Positions 28,103 to 39,380 of a DNA stretch of 64,000 nt are shown here, piece by piece. Source of the DNA: Oerskovia douganii (lineage in GTDB: Bacteria > Actinomycetota > Actinomycetes > Actinomycetales > Cellulomonadaceae); the NCBI RefSeq assembly GCF_015142735.1, contig NZ_JACSPN010000012.1:1-64000 (forward strand), given 5' to 3'. Within the stretch, counting starts at the first letter, position 1. Each line of letters begins with the position of its first letter. The translations under genes and the position numbers were made by a program. The notes beneath the pieces are model-generated. The model ran no database searches. It had not been told where the DNA came from and worked only from the letters and a program-made list of their open reading frames with translations.

Positions 28103-29395
28103 CTAGAGCCGCCCTGCGGCCTTGAGCGCGAGGTACGTGTCCGCGAGCCGTGGCGCGAGCTCCTCGGGCAGGCCCTCGACCACCTCGACCCCCTTCTGGG
28201 AGAGCACGGTCCGCACCGCGGTGCGCTCGAGCTCGACGCGGGCGGCGGCCGCGGCGTCGTAGACCTCGGCGACGCCGTCCCGTGCTTCCCGCAGCGCCGC
28301 GACCTCGGGGTCCGCGACCGAGGCGACGACCACCTGGTGCTTGGCGGTGAGCTGCCCGACGACGGGCAGCAGGCCCGTCTCCACGGCCGCCGGGTCGAGC
28401 GTCGTGAGCAGCACCACGAGCGCACGCTGCGACAGCCGCTGGTGGACCGAGCCGACCAGCCCGGGCCAGTCGGTCTCGAGCAGCGCGGGCTCGATGGGCG
28501 CGAGCGCGTCGGCGAGGGCCGGCATGAGCCGGGGACCTGCGGCGCCCGCGACCCTGGCCCGCACGCTGCGGTCGTAGGCGAACAGCTCGACACGGTCCCC
28601 GGCTCGCCCTGCGAGGGCGGAGAGCAGCAGCGCGGCCTCGATGCTCGCGTCGAGCCGCGGCTCGTCGCCCACGCGGGCGGCCGAGGTGCGCGACGTGTCC
28701 AGGACGAGCAGGACGCGACGGTCACGCTCGGGCCGCCAGGTGCGCACGACCATGTCGGCGCGCCGGGCCGACGCCCGCCAGTCGATCGAGCGCACGTCGT
28801 CGCCGATCACGTACTCGCGCAGCGAGTCGAACTCGGTCCCCTCGCCGCGGACCTGGACGGCGGAGCGCCCGTCCATCTCGCGCAGCCGCGCGAGCCTGCT
28901 GGGCAGGTGGCGGCGCGACGCGAACTCGGGGAGCACGCGCAGCCGCCCCGGGACGACGAGCGAGACCTGGCGTGCCGCCAGCCCGAGGGGGCCCGCCGAG
29001 CGGATCGTGACCCTGTCCGCGAGCCGGTCGCCCCGGCGCGTGGGCACGAGCACGGTCGTCAGGCGGGCCGACTCCCCGGGAGGGAGGTCGACGGCGTGCC
29101 GGTTGGCCTGCGCGCCCGCGGACGGGGCCCACGCGTCGCGCACCACGGCCCGCAGGCGTCGGCCGGTCAGGTTGGTCACGACGAGCTGCGAGGTGGCGCG
29201 ACCCGTGAGGCGCACCGAGCCGGGGACGCGCCGCTCGACCGCGACCTGGCGCGGGGAGGCCGCGAGCATCACGTCGAGCACGCACAGCGCGACCACGACG
29301 AGCGCCCAGAGCAGCACGGTGCCGTACGAGGGCACCACGAGGACCGCGACCACGCCCAGGGCCGCCAGCGCGACCGCGCGCCACGTCAGAGCCAT
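28103..29395 (-). CDS. DUF58 domain-containing protein
   Basis: 430 residues. Two N-terminal hydrophobic segments (about 1-50) are followed by a soluble domain with the DUF58 hallmark (VRSIDWRASARRADMVVRTW, near 195-215), where a VWA-like fold begins (VLLVLDTSRTSA, a MIDAS-like DTS). DUF58 proteins pair with MoxR AAA ATPases as a chaperone-like module that matures or controls envelope proteins. Last gene of the five-gene coupled operon, 24 nt after MoxR, with an AGGG ribosome site. Confidence 0.9.
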   Translation of the reverse strand: MALTWRAVALAALGVVAVLVVPSYGTVLLWALVVVALCVLDVMLAASPRQVAVERRVPGSVRLTGRATSQLVVTNLTGRRLRAVVRDAWAPSAGAQANRHAVDLPPGESARLTTVLVPTRRGDRLADRVTIRSAGPLGLAARQVSLVVPGRLRVLPEFASRRHLPSRLARLREMDGRSAVQVRGEGTEFDSLREYVIGDDVRSIDWRASARRADMVVRTWRPERDRRVLLVLDTSRTSAARVGDEPRLDASIEAALLLSALAGRAGDRVELFAYDRSVRARVAGAAGPRLMPALADALAPIEPALLETDWPGLVGSVHQRLSQRALVVLLTTLDPAAVETGLLPVVGQLTAKHQVVVASVADPEVAALREARDGVAEVYDAAAAARVELERTAVRTVLSQKGVEVVEGLPEELAPRLADTYLALKAAGRL

Positions 29396-29419
29396 GTCAT
29401 CCCTTCAGGCCGTCGGCGC

Positions 29420-30561
<1,142 letters not shown>

Positions 30562-30565
<4 letters not shown>

Positions 30566-31821
30566 GGGTGGAAGACCTCGCTCTCCAACTGGTCAAGGTG
30601 ACGCGCGAGCTCGAGCAGCGCTGCGTCGTCGGCGGGTGGTGGGCCGTACAGGAGGTGCGCGACCTGCTCGGCCGGGCGGTGCGTGGCACGGACGATCGCG
30701 TCGATCAGGGCCGGGGCCGCCGCGGAGCGGGGCAGACCCAGGCGCGAGGCGATCCGGTCGGCGCTGTGGGCGCGCAGCCCGGCCGCCGCGTGGCCGCGCG
30801 AGCGCGAGCGACGGTAGAGCCGCCCACGGCCGCGGGTGGTCTCCGCCGCGCGGACGACGACCGGGAGGTCCTCGGTCACGAGGGGGCCGAGCCGGCGCCC
30901 GCGCCAGAGCGCGGCGAGCAGCGCGACCACGAGGAGCTGCACGAGCACGACCGCGACCCACGGCGGCAGGACGGCCGCCCCGACCGCGGGGTCGCCGGTG
31001 GACGTCGTGTCGAGGAGGTCGGGCACGAACCACGTGAGGGTCTCGTGGCGGCCGAGGGCACGCAGCGCCAGGGCCGCGTTGCCGTCCTCGTCGATCCGGG
31101 CGTTGCTGAGGAGGCCCGCGTCGTCGAGGGCGACGACACGGCGGTCGCCCTCGTGGACGAGGTAGGCGCCGGTGTCCGGCGGGCTGTCGTCGCCCGGGAA
31201 GCAGACGAGCGAGCCGGGTCCGGTCGTCGTGAACCCGAACCCCGAGCTGCGGATGCTCTCGGCCGCGACGGCGTCGGGGTCGGTGCACTCAGGGGTCCGC
31301 AGGGCGTCGGGTGACGACCAGTCGTCGCCCAGGGTCGCGGACAGGTCGGTCGCGCCCTCGAGCAGGTCGTACCCCGGCTCGAGGAGCACCAGGTCGGCGT
31401 CGGTCGCCAGGAGGGCGTCGACCTGCTCGGGCAGGAGGTTGAGGTCGGACGTCACCAGGAGCGTCGTCCCGGCCCGGGCCCGGGAGACCGCGTCCGCGGT
31501 CGCGGTCACGTACTCGACCGTCACGCCCTGGTCGCCCAGCACCTGGGCCAGGGCGCGGGCGCCGCCCGGGCCGGCGTTGTCCGGGGCGAGCGGGGTGCTC
31601 GAGACGGCCGGACGGGACAGGGCCGCGAGCCCGGCGACGATCGCGACCAGGAGGAGGACGGCCAGGGGCCAGCGGGCGCTGCGCCAGCGTCGCGCGGCGC
31701 GGGAGCCTGCCGTGGTGCCGTCGCCCATCACGCGGACCGGGACGTAGGAGGTCGTGACGGGTGCGCCCGACGAGGCGGACGCGGAGACGGGCGGGGGCGG
31801 GGCGTCGAGGCGGGCGGTCAT
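30562..31821 (-). CDS. DUF4350 domain-containing membrane protein
   Basis: 419 residues. One membrane segment near 48-68 (WPLAVLLLVAIVAGLAAL), an extracytoplasmic DUF4350 domain (APDNAGPGGARALAQVLGDQ, TLLVTSDLNLL, LLEPGYDLL), a second segment near 290-310 (WVAVVLVQLLVVALLAALW) and a basic cytoplasmic tail. The DUF4350 fold resembles a glutamine-amidotransferase-like Rossmann domain, but no catalytic triad is evident. ATG 31821 lies in an ATGA overlap with DUF4129; its stop overlaps MoxR. Part of the MoxR-DUF58 module. Confidence 0.85.
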
Positions 31822-32651
31822 CGGGCGCCTCCGGTCGCGGTCGGCTCCTGGTCGGTGGGGAGCGGGGTCGTCACGGCGACCGGCGTGCCGGGGACCGCGG
31901 TTCCGGGGCCGGCCTGGCCGGGGCCCCCGGAGCCCGTGGGGCCGTCCGGGGGGACCAGAGGCGTCGGCCGCGTCGCGAGGACCGCGGCGTCGAGCTCGCG
32001 CAGGGCCTGGTCGGCGGCGGGGCCCACCGAGACCTTGCCGTACCGGACGTCGTCGAACAGGCGGGCCCCCGCGCCGAGCCGGTCGGTCAGAGCAGGCAGA
32101 CGCAGGGCGGCGGCGGCGGCGGCCTCGTGGGCCGTGCGCCCCGGCCGCGGGTCCAGGAGCACGCGCTCCTCGAGCGAGCGGACGACCGCGCGGTAGCGCT
32201 CGACCACGGCGGTGCCCCAGTCCCCGGCCGCCGCGGCGGAGTCCGCTGCGGCGCGCAGGTCCGCGGCCGAGCGCTCGTCGTCCTCGAACACGGCGACGGA
32301 CGCGCGGGCCCGGCGCGAGACGCGGACGGGACCGGCGACCACGTAGGCGATCGCCGCGACCACCAGGACGAGCCCGACGATCACGGCCGAGGCCACGACG
32401 GGGTTGACGTCCAGGACGCGGACGTCGTCGAACAGCCCGGACAGCCAGTCGAGGAACCGTGCGAGGAGCGAGGGGTCGTCGAGGTAGACGGGGTCGAGCA
32501 GCTCCTCCTTGAGCCAGAGGCGCGCGGTGTCGGCGTCGGGCTCGACCGGGACGTCCGCCAGGACGCCCCACCTGGCTCCCGGGGACGCGCCGAGGCTCAC
32601 CGTGCCGGCAGCGGGCCAGGCGACGAGCGCCGCACCGAGCGTCCCGGTCAC
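31818..32651 (-). CDS. DUF4129 domain-containing membrane protein
   Basis: 277 residues from the GTG at 32651, chosen because it overlaps the upstream stop as GTGA. An N-terminal hydrophobic stretch, an extracytoplasmic part (TARLWLKEELLDPVYLDDP), a membrane segment near 104-126 (VVASAVIVGLVLVVAAIAYV) and a C-terminal cytoplasmic DUF4129 domain (GDWGTAVVERYRAVVRSLEE, GRTAHEAA) then a Pro/Thr-rich tail. Usual partner of transglutaminase-like or MoxR/DUF58 systems; biochemical role unknown. Confidence 0.85.
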   Translation of the reverse strand: MTGTLGAALVAWPAAGTVSLGASPGARWGVLADVPVEPDADTARLWLKEELLDPVYLDDPSLLARFLDWLSGLFDDVRVLDVNPVVASAVIVGLVLVVAAIAYVVAGPVRVSRRARASVAVFEDDERSAADLRAAADSAAAAGDWGTAVVERYRAVVRSLEERVLLDPRPGRTAHEAAAAAALRLPALTDRLGAGARLFDDVRYGKVSVGPAADQALRELDAAVLATRPTPLVPPDGPTGSGGPGQAGPGTAVPGTPVAVTTPLPTDQEPTATGGAR

Positions 32652-33865
32652 GCCGTGCCGTGCTCGTCGCGCTCGTTCGCCGCGGCGGTGAGCTCGACGT
32701 CGAGACCCTCGCGGCGCATGCGTACGTCGATGTAGAGCAGCGAGACGACCCCGGCGAGGAAGACCGCGCTGATGACGCCCGTGAAGACCGAGCCCACGGC
32801 GATGATCGCGTACATCGCGAACATGCTCATGACCGAGACCATGCCCCCGACGAGCCCGAACGGCTGCGCCACGATCGACGTGATGGCCCAGACCGCGAGG
32901 TACGCCAGCAGGTAGATCCCCAGCAGACGCCAGAACGAACCGCGGGAGACCGTCCAGCCGCGCTTGACCCCGCTCGCGAACCCCTGCCCCTCGAGGACCA
33001 TGGCGGGCGGGACCAGGAGCGTGCGGACCACGAACCACGCGAAGAAGACCCCGACGCCCAGCAGGCCCAGGAGCGCGACCGCGACCCCCAGCCCGACGGA
33101 GGCCGTGAAGGCGAGGACCGTCAGGAGCAGGTACACGAACCAGACCGCCCCGACCGCGAGCGACCACAGGATCGAGAAGCCGAGCAGGGCCCAGACCTTG
33201 GACCGCGCCTGGTCCCAGACCTCCCGGGCGCTCGCCTTGCGACCGATCACGGACTGTCCCACCGACGTGATGAGGATGCCGTTGACGACGGGCATGGCCA
33301 GGCCCAGGACGAGCGAGGACACGAGCGTCGCCCCGAACAGCGGGAACATGTCGGTGAGGCCGACGGCCTCCGCACCGAGCTCGGCCTCGAGCTGTGCGAT
33401 CTGGGGCGAGAAGATGCCGCTGACCAGCACGCCCAGTGCCAGCCCGACGACCGTCGCGACGGCGATCACGGTCGCGCTCATGCCGAGCATGACCTTGGGG
33501 TTGGCGCGGATCGCCCCGAACGCGCCGTCGAAGATCTCCCCGAGGGTCAGCGGGCGCAGCGGGATGATCCCGGGCTTGTTCGCGGGCGGCGCGTAGGGCT
33601 TGCCCGCGAACGACGGGGGACCGTACCCGGACTGCTGGGCGCCGCCGCCGTACTGCGAGGTGCCGTACTGGGGCGCGCCGTACTGGCCGTACTGCGGCTG
33701 CCCCCAGGCGTTCGGCGTGGGCTGCCCGTACCCGCCGGGCGCGCCGCCCGCGGGCGGCGTCGGACCAGCAGGGGGCGTCGAGCCCGCCGGGGGCTGCGGT
33801 GCGCGCTGGCCGTAGCGCGGGGTGTCGTCCGGTGCTGGCGTGCCGGCGTCGTCGGGCGTCGTCAT
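32648..33865 (-). CDS. multispan membrane protein with Pro/Gly/Gln/Tyr-rich N-terminus
   Basis: 405 residues. The first 90 residues are low-complexity (repeated PPAG and QYG units). IIPLRPLTLGEIFDGAFGAI then marks the start of a membrane domain with six to seven segments, resembling the glycerophosphoryl diester phosphodiesterase membrane domain family (KVMLGMSATVIAVATVVGLA, MVLEGQGFASGVKRGWTVSR). No catalytic phosphodiesterase domain is present. First gene of the DUF4129-DUF4350-MoxR-DUF58 operon and divergent from mtrA, with 219 nt between the starts. Confidence 0.78.
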   Translation of the reverse strand: MTTPDDAGTPAPDDTPRYGQRAPQPPAGSTPPAGPTPPAGGAPGGYGQPTPNAWGQPQYGQYGAPQYGTSQYGGGAQQSGYGPPSFAGKPYAPPANKPGIIPLRPLTLGEIFDGAFGAIRANPKVMLGMSATVIAVATVVGLALGVLVSGIFSPQIAQLEAELGAEAVGLTDMFPLFGATLVSSLVLGLAMPVVNGILITSVGQSVIGRKASAREVWDQARSKVWALLGFSILWSLAVGAVWFVYLLLTVLAFTASVGLGVAVALLGLLGVGVFFAWFVVRTLLVPPAMVLEGQGFASGVKRGWTVSRGSFWRLLGIYLLAYLAVWAITSIVAQPFGLVGGMVSVMSMFAMYAIIAVGSVFTGVISAVFLAGVVSLLYIDVRMRREGLDVELTAAANERDEHGTA

Positions 33866-34084
33866 CTGCTCTGCTGTCCCCGCTCGGTTCTGTCGGGCCC
33901 GTCGGGCTCGTCTGGGCTCGTGCTGGTGAGGCCGTGCGCGGCGCCTTCGACGGCGTCCGGCCCGGTAGCGGACCACCCTAGTACGGGGGGCTGTCGCCCG
34001 TGGCGGACGTGCGGTCCGGGTGAACCCTGGACGCCGTACGGAGGGTCGGCCCGACGACCCCTCCGTCAATGGCAAAATGGGGCC

Positions 34085-34768
34085 ATGAAGGTACGTGTGC
34101 TTGTGGTCGACGACGACACCGCTCTCGCCGAGATGATCGGCATCGTGCTGCGGTCCGAAGGGTTCGACCCGGTCTTCTGCGCGGACGGGGACCTGGCGCT
34201 GGGGGCGTTCCGCAGCTCCCAGCCGGACCTCGTCCTGCTGGACCTGATGCTCCCCGGCAAGGACGGTACGGAGGTGTGCCGCCTGATCCGTGCGGAGTCG
34301 GGGGTTCCCATCATCATGCTCACGGCCAAGAGCGACACGGTCGACGTCGTCCTGGGCCTCGAGTCGGGGGCGGACGACTACATCTCCAAGCCGTTCAAGC
34401 CCAAGGAGCTCGTGGCGCGCATCCGCGCCCGGCTGCGCCGCTCGGACGAGCCCGCGCCCGAGCACCTCGCGATCGGCGACGTCGAGATCGACGTGACGGG
34501 GCACCGGGTCACGCGCGACGGCCGCCCGATCGCGCTGACGCCCCTCGAGTTCGACCTCCTGGTGGCGCTCGCCCGCAAGCCCTGGCAGGTGTTCACGCGC
34601 GAGGTCCTCCTCGAGAAGGTCTGGGGCTACCGGCACGCGGCGGACACGCGGCTCGTGAACGTCCACGTGCAGCGGCTGCGGTCCAAGGTCGAGCACGACC
34701 CGGAGAACCCGGAGATCGTCCTGACCGTGCGCGGCGTCGGGTACAAGGCGGGCTCGGCGCGCGGGTGA
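34085..34768 (+). CDS. mtrA: DNA-binding response regulator MtrA
   Basis: 227 residues, OmpR/PhoB type. Receiver: DDD at 9-11, phosphorylation site D53 in LLDLMLPGKDGTEVC, Lys in YISKPFKPKEL. C-terminal winged helix: LTPLEFDLLVALARKPWQVF and ADTRLVNVHVQRLRSKVE. In actinobacteria MtrA controls cell-wall hydrolases, division and osmotic response. The GTGA overlap with mtrB and ATGA with lpqB make the classic mtrA-mtrB-lpqB operon. No strong Shine-Dalgarno precedes the ATG. Confidence 0.96.
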   Translation: MKVRVLVVDDDTALAEMIGIVLRSEGFDPVFCADGDLALGAFRSSQPDLVLLDLMLPGKDGTEVCRLIRAESGVPIIMLTAKSDTVDVVLGLESGADDYISKPFKPKELVARIRARLRRSDEPAPEHLAIGDVEIDVTGHRVTRDGRPIALTPLEFDLLVALARKPWQVFTREVLLEKVWGYRHAADTRLVNVHVQRLRSKVEHDPENPEIVLTVRGVGYKAGSARG

Positions 34769-36624
34769 GCGCTCCGTCGCTGCGTGTGCGGGTGGGGCGG
34801 TCCTTCCGTCGCGCCCGACGGCGTGTGCGCGCCGCGGTCGGCCGCCTCACCTGGCAGGCCAGGTCGTCGATGCAGCTGCGGGTCGTCGGGACCGCGCTCG
34901 TGGTCGGGGTCATCACGGTCGCCGCCCTGGGCGCGTACCTGTCGAGCGAGATGCGCGACGGCCTGTTCGAGCAGCGGCTCGAGCAGATCAACGCGGAGAG
35001 CGCCAGCTCGATCCAGCAGGCGCAGAGCCTGTTCACGGCCTCCTTGTCCAAGACCAAGGAGTCCGAGATCCAGACGTTGCTGCTGGACGTCCACAACGCG
35101 CTGCGCACGAGCGGCAGCCCCGACCGCAAGATCTTCCTCATGCGCCCCGAGGGTGCTCTCTCGCGGCTCAACGACGTGAGCACCGACAACCAGCTCGCGA
35201 GCCTCGTCTCGGACGAGCTCCGGGCCGCGGTCATGGCCAGCGACGGTCGCGAGCTCCAGTCGGTCGCGATCCCGCGCGACCCCTCGGACCCGAGCTCGCC
35301 CGTCGACCCTGGCGTCCTCGTGGGGTCGAAGGTCCAGGTGCCGACCGTCGGCGCCTACGAGCTCTACTTCCTGTACTCGCTCGCGCCCGAGCAGGAGACG
35401 CTGTCGTTCCTCCAGCGGACCCTGGTCGTGGGTGCGGCCTTCCTCGTGGGCATCCTGGGGCTCATCACCTGGGTCGTGACCCGTCAGGCGGTGCAGCCTG
35501 TCCGCAACGCGGCCCGGGTCGCCGAACGGCTCGCGGACGGCCACCTGAGCGAGCGCCTCCCCGTGAAGGGGCACGACGAGCTCGCGACGCTCGCGCGCTC
35601 GTTCAACGAGATGGCGGAGAGCCTCCAGCTCCAGATCGGCCGGATGGAGGAGCTGTCGCTCCTGCAGCGTCGCTTCGTGTCGGACGTGTCGCACGAGCTG
35701 CGCACGCCGCTCACGACGATCCGGATGGCGGGTGAGGTCCTGCACGCCTCGCGCGACGACTTCGACCCTGCCTCGAGGCGGTCGGCCGAGCTGCTCCAGA
35801 CGCAGCTCGACCGGTTCGAGGACCTCCTGGCCGACCTGCTGGAGATCAGCCGGTTCGACGCGGGGGCGGCGCAGCTCGACGCCGACCGCCGGGACGTCCG
35901 GGACGTGGTCAACGCGGCCGTCGAGCTCGCGGCGCCGCTCGCCGAGCGCAAGGGCGTGTGGCTGTCGGTGCACCTGCCGGAGGAGGCCGTGACCGCCGAC
36001 GTGGACCCGCGGCGCGTCGAGCGGATCGTCCGCAACCTGGTGGTCAACGCGATCGAGCACGCCGAGGAGAGGCCGGTCGAGATCACGGTCGCCCAGGACC
36101 GCTACGCGGTCGCCGTCGTGGTCCGTGACCACGGCGTCGGGATGACGCAGGAGGAGGCGCTGCACGTGTTCGACCGCTTCTGGCGGGCGGACCCGGCGCG
36201 CGCCCGCACGACCGGGGGGACAGGGCTCGGCCTCGCGATCTCGCTCGAGGACGCGCACCTGCACGGCGGCTGGCTCGAGGTCTGGGGGCGCCCGGGCCTG
36301 GGGGCGGCGTTCCGGCTCACGCTCCCGCTGCGAGCCGGTATCCGGCTCGAGTCCTCCCCGCTGCCGCTGGTGCCCGAGGAACCGACCCGCGGCCGCGGGT
36401 CCCGTCCGCCGACGGGGCAGATCGAACGCGTCGAGGACCCGACCGAGGGGACCACGAGCCCTTCCGCGCTGCCCGTCCTGCACGACGGTCACCTCACGTT
36501 CGCCCGTCAGGGCGCGGTCGCCGAACGTCCGGACCGGTCCGCCGACCAGCCCGCCGACCAGCCCGCCGACCGGACGGACGACCGCGTGGTCGACCGGTCC
36601 GCCCACGAGGAGCAGCCACGATGA
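34765..36624 (+). CDS. mtrB: sensor histidine kinase MtrB
   Basis: 619 residues, GTG start overlapping the mtrA stop. A basic N-terminus, membrane segment near 40-62, an extracytoplasmic sensor domain of about 150 residues, a second segment near 213-235, then HAMP (RNAARVAERLADGHLSERLP), HisKA with the phospho-accepting His about 310 in SDVSHELRTPLTTIR, and HATPase (NLVVNAIEHAEERPVEI, DHGVGMTQEE, GTGLGLAISLEDAH). The C-terminal 90 residues are polar, ending in short DQPA/DRT repeats. Kinase of MtrA. Confidence 0.96.
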   Translation: MSAPSLRVRVGRSFRRARRRVRAAVGRLTWQARSSMQLRVVGTALVVGVITVAALGAYLSSEMRDGLFEQRLEQINAESASSIQQAQSLFTASLSKTKESEIQTLLLDVHNALRTSGSPDRKIFLMRPEGALSRLNDVSTDNQLASLVSDELRAAVMASDGRELQSVAIPRDPSDPSSPVDPGVLVGSKVQVPTVGAYELYFLYSLAPEQETLSFLQRTLVVGAAFLVGILGLITWVVTRQAVQPVRNAARVAERLADGHLSERLPVKGHDELATLARSFNEMAESLQLQIGRMEELSLLQRRFVSDVSHELRTPLTTIRMAGEVLHASRDDFDPASRRSAELLQTQLDRFEDLLADLLEISRFDAGAAQLDADRRDVRDVVNAAVELAAPLAERKGVWLSVHLPEEAVTADVDPRRVERIVRNLVVNAIEHAEERPVEITVAQDRYAVAVVVRDHGVGMTQEEALHVFDRFWRADPARARTTGGTGLGLAISLEDAHLHGGWLEVWGRPGLGAAFRLTLPLRAGIRLESSPLPLVPEEPTRGRGSRPPTGQIERVEDPTEGTTSPSALPVLHDGHLTFARQGAVAERPDRSADQPADQPADRTDDRVVDRSAHEEQPR

Positions 36625-38354
36625 CCGAACCACGGCGCAGGAGGCGGTCGGGCGCCCTCGGGGCGGGCACCGTCGCGGCGGCCCTCGCGCTGTCCGGCTG
36701 TGCGGCGATCCCGACGTCGGGTCCCGTGTTCCAGGGCGACACCGTGGTCCAGGGCTACAACGCCCCGGGGCTGCGAGCGCGGGGACCCGTGGCGGGCGAC
36801 GACCCGCTGAGCATCGTGCAGGGGTTCCTGACGGCGCAGGCGGCGGGCCCGGCCGGCAGCTTCGACGTCGCGCAGGAGTTCCTCACGGGCAAGGCGACGG
36901 CGTGGGACTGGGAGTCGCAGGTGCTGGTCTACGACGGGGACCTCGACCTGATGATGGACGAGGAGGCCGTGAAGACGGGCCGGGTCACGGTCACGGGCAG
37001 CGCGACGGTGGTCGGGGCGCTGGACAAGCGGGGCGTCTACGCCGAGGACGCCCCCGACGGGGAGGGCACCGTCCCCGTGTCGTTCGGCCTGGTGCGCCAG
37101 GGCGACGGGCAGTGGAGGATCGAGACGGTCGAGGACGGGCTGCTGCTCACCGAGAGCGGCTTCCAGGCGGCGTTCCGGCCGACCCGCCTCTACTTCCCGT
37201 CGGCCGACCGTGAGGTCCTCGTCCCGGACGACCGGTGGTTCTCCAACCGGACCTGGCAGACGAGCGCCGTCAAGGAGACGCTGGTCGGTCCCGTGGAGTG
37301 GCTGCGGGGCGCGACGGCCTCCGTCGTCCCCGAGGGGACCGTGCTGAGCCCCGAGGCCGTGCTGAGCGAGGGCGGGGTGGTCGACGTCCGGCTCACGGAC
37401 GCGATCTCGCTCGCGACCCCCGAGGACCGCGCGCTGCTCAAGGCGCAGCTCGAGGCGACGCTCTTCGACGCGCTCCCCCTGACGGTCAACCTCTACCGCG
37501 GTGAGGACCTGCTGAGCACGCCGACCAGCGGCGTGGTGCTCACCAAGGCCGGCGTGGAGGGGAACGAGATCGTCGCGGCGCAGGGCGAGGTCATGGTGCT
37601 CGACGGAGGTGTCGACGACGTCGTCCCGCTCTCCCCGGCGGTCCCGCTCGACGGGATCGCGGCCACGGCCCTGGCGCAGGGCAACGATGCCCGTCCCCTC
37701 GTGGTCCGTGACGGCACGAGCAGCATCGTGCGGCTCGCGACGAGGAACCTGCCCGAGGCGCTCCTGCTCACGGGGGAGGACCTCCTCGCTCCGAGCATCG
37801 ACCGGTTCGGCGGGGTGTGGTCCGGGCCCGGCCGCCAGCTCGGGTCGCTCGAGGTCGTCCGCGCGGACCTGGCGGAGCCGGGCGCCCCGGTCGTGGTGTC
37901 GGCCCCCTGGCTGGCGGGGCGCTCGATCCAGTCGATCCGGGTAGCCCACGACGGTGCCCGGATCGCGGTGGTCAGCTCGGACGGGGTCAGCACCAAGGTC
38001 GACGTCGCGGGGATCCTGCGCGACGACAAGGACGTCCCGACCGGGCTGTCGGAGCCGTTCCGCGTCGGCGCCCCGATCACCTCGGCCTCGCAGGTCGTGT
38101 GGGCCGACGAGACGACGCTCGCGGTCCTGGGGACGGACCGCACGGACACCGCCGTCGCGGTGCACCTCGTCGCGGTGGGCGGCGACACCTCGCGGCTGCC
38201 CCCCGTGGCGGACGCGGTCGCCATCAGCGCGGGCGACGGCGAGCGCTCCGTCCAGGTCCTCACCCAGGACGGCACGCTGTTCGGCAGGAGCCGGTCGGGG
38301 GCCGTGTGGGAGAAGCGGATCGAGGGCGTCGCGCTGCCGACGTACCCGGGCTGA
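36621..38354 (+). CDS. lpqB: lipoprotein LpqB
   Basis: 577 residues with lipobox LSGC (about residues 27-30) followed by AAIPTSGPVFQGD, typical of LpqB. A GerMN-like domain (TVNLYRGEDLL region and LTDAISLATPEDRALLKAQL) and a C-terminal beta-propeller-like domain (IASIR-type strands such as RSIQSIRVAHDGARIAVVSS) follow. LpqB sits outside the membrane, binds MtrB and tunes its signalling in relatives. ATGA overlap with mtrB confirms the operon. Confidence 0.95.
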   Translation: MTEPRRRRRSGALGAGTVAAALALSGCAAIPTSGPVFQGDTVVQGYNAPGLRARGPVAGDDPLSIVQGFLTAQAAGPAGSFDVAQEFLTGKATAWDWESQVLVYDGDLDLMMDEEAVKTGRVTVTGSATVVGALDKRGVYAEDAPDGEGTVPVSFGLVRQGDGQWRIETVEDGLLLTESGFQAAFRPTRLYFPSADREVLVPDDRWFSNRTWQTSAVKETLVGPVEWLRGATASVVPEGTVLSPEAVLSEGGVVDVRLTDAISLATPEDRALLKAQLEATLFDALPLTVNLYRGEDLLSTPTSGVVLTKAGVEGNEIVAAQGEVMVLDGGVDDVVPLSPAVPLDGIAATALAQGNDARPLVVRDGTSSIVRLATRNLPEALLLTGEDLLAPSIDRFGGVWSGPGRQLGSLEVVRADLAEPGAPVVVSAPWLAGRSIQSIRVAHDGARIAVVSSDGVSTKVDVAGILRDDKDVPTGLSEPFRVGAPITSASQVVWADETTLAVLGTDRTDTAVAVHLVAVGGDTSRLPPVADAVAISAGDGERSVQVLTQDGTLFGRSRSGAVWEKRIEGVALPTYPG

Positions 38355-38472
38355 CCCACCGCCCCGGCGGGCGCTCGGTGGGGCCCGTGCACAGGCCTCT
38401 GCCCGTGCCCGGCGTCCACACCCCGCGCGTGACGCGGACCGCGGGGTACGGGCCGTCCGGGACCATCGGTGC

Positions 38473-39342
38473 GTGCCGACCCGCCCGCCCGCCCGCCCGC
38501 AACCACTCCCTCTCCCGCACGCCCGGCTCCGGCCCGCGACCCGCGCGCCCGCCGTCGCGTGGTCGCGCGCGCTGGCCCGCCTGCTCGTGCCGGTCGAGTG
38601 TCCCGGCTGCGGAATGGCCGACGTGTCGCTGTGCTCCGCGTGCGCCCGCACCCTGACGGGGGCTCCGACCCGTTCCGAGGCCGACGCGCCGCGGCTCGAC
38701 CGGATGGACGGGAGCCCGTCGCTGCCCGTGTGGGCGTCGGCCCCGTACGCCGGGCCGCTGCGTGGTCTGGTCGTGGCGTGGAAGGACAAGGGGCGCCTCG
38801 ATCTCGCGACCGACCTCGAGGGAGCCGCGTACCGCGCGGGCCGCGACCTCGCGCCCTGGGTGCGTGCCGCCGTCGGGCCGGTGCGTGGCGCGACGGGTGG
38901 GCGCGCGCGGGTGCTCGTGGTGCCCGCGCCGTCGTCGTCCGCGGCGCGGCGCGCCCGGGGGCGCGAGCCGGTCCGCGGCCTCGCGCGGGCGGTCGCACGC
39001 GGCCTCGTCGACGGCGGGGTCGACGCCGTCCCCGCACCCGTCCTGGCGCAGCGCGGACGGGACCAGGTAGGGCTCGGGTCGAGGCGTCGGGGAGCCCGTC
39101 TCGGGGCCGTCCGCCTCGCCCGCAGCGTCCGGTCCGGGGCCCCGGGCCGGGGCCGGACACGCCGCCCCGGGCCCGGCGTCCCGTGCCTCCTGGTCGACGA
39201 CGTCCTGACGACCGGGGCGACCCTGGCGTCGTGCCGACGGGTCCTGGAGGAGGCCGGCGCGCGGGTCCTGGGGGCGTTCGTGCTCGCCGCGACACCCCCT
39301 CCGCGACGACACGCCGCGGCGCGCCAAGTTCATCTGTCATAG
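38473..39342 (+). CDS. ComF family phosphoribosyltransferase-like protein
   Basis: 289 residues from the GTG at 38473, an uncertain start with no ribosome site. An N-terminal zinc ribbon (CPGCGMADVSLCSAC) and a C-terminal PRPP-binding loop CLLVDDVLTTGATLASC define the ComF/GntX family. PYAGPLRGLVVAWKDKGRLDL is the usual linker. In competent bacteria ComF supports DNA uptake; here a role in nucleotide or DNA metabolism is only inferred. It commonly precedes hpf in actinobacteria, as here. Confidence 0.85.
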   Translation: MPTRPPARPQPLPLPHARLRPATRAPAVAWSRALARLLVPVECPGCGMADVSLCSACARTLTGAPTRSEADAPRLDRMDGSPSLPVWASAPYAGPLRGLVVAWKDKGRLDLATDLEGAAYRAGRDLAPWVRAAVGPVRGATGGRARVLVVPAPSSSAARRARGREPVRGLARAVARGLVDGGVDAVPAPVLAQRGRDQVGLGSRRRGARLGAVRLARSVRSGAPGRGRTRRPGPGVPCLLVDDVLTTGATLASCRRVLEEAGARVLGAFVLAATPPPRRHAAARQVHLS

Positions 39343-39380
39343 ATGCTGCCTTTACCTCCCCGCAGGGTTAACCTGGGGAC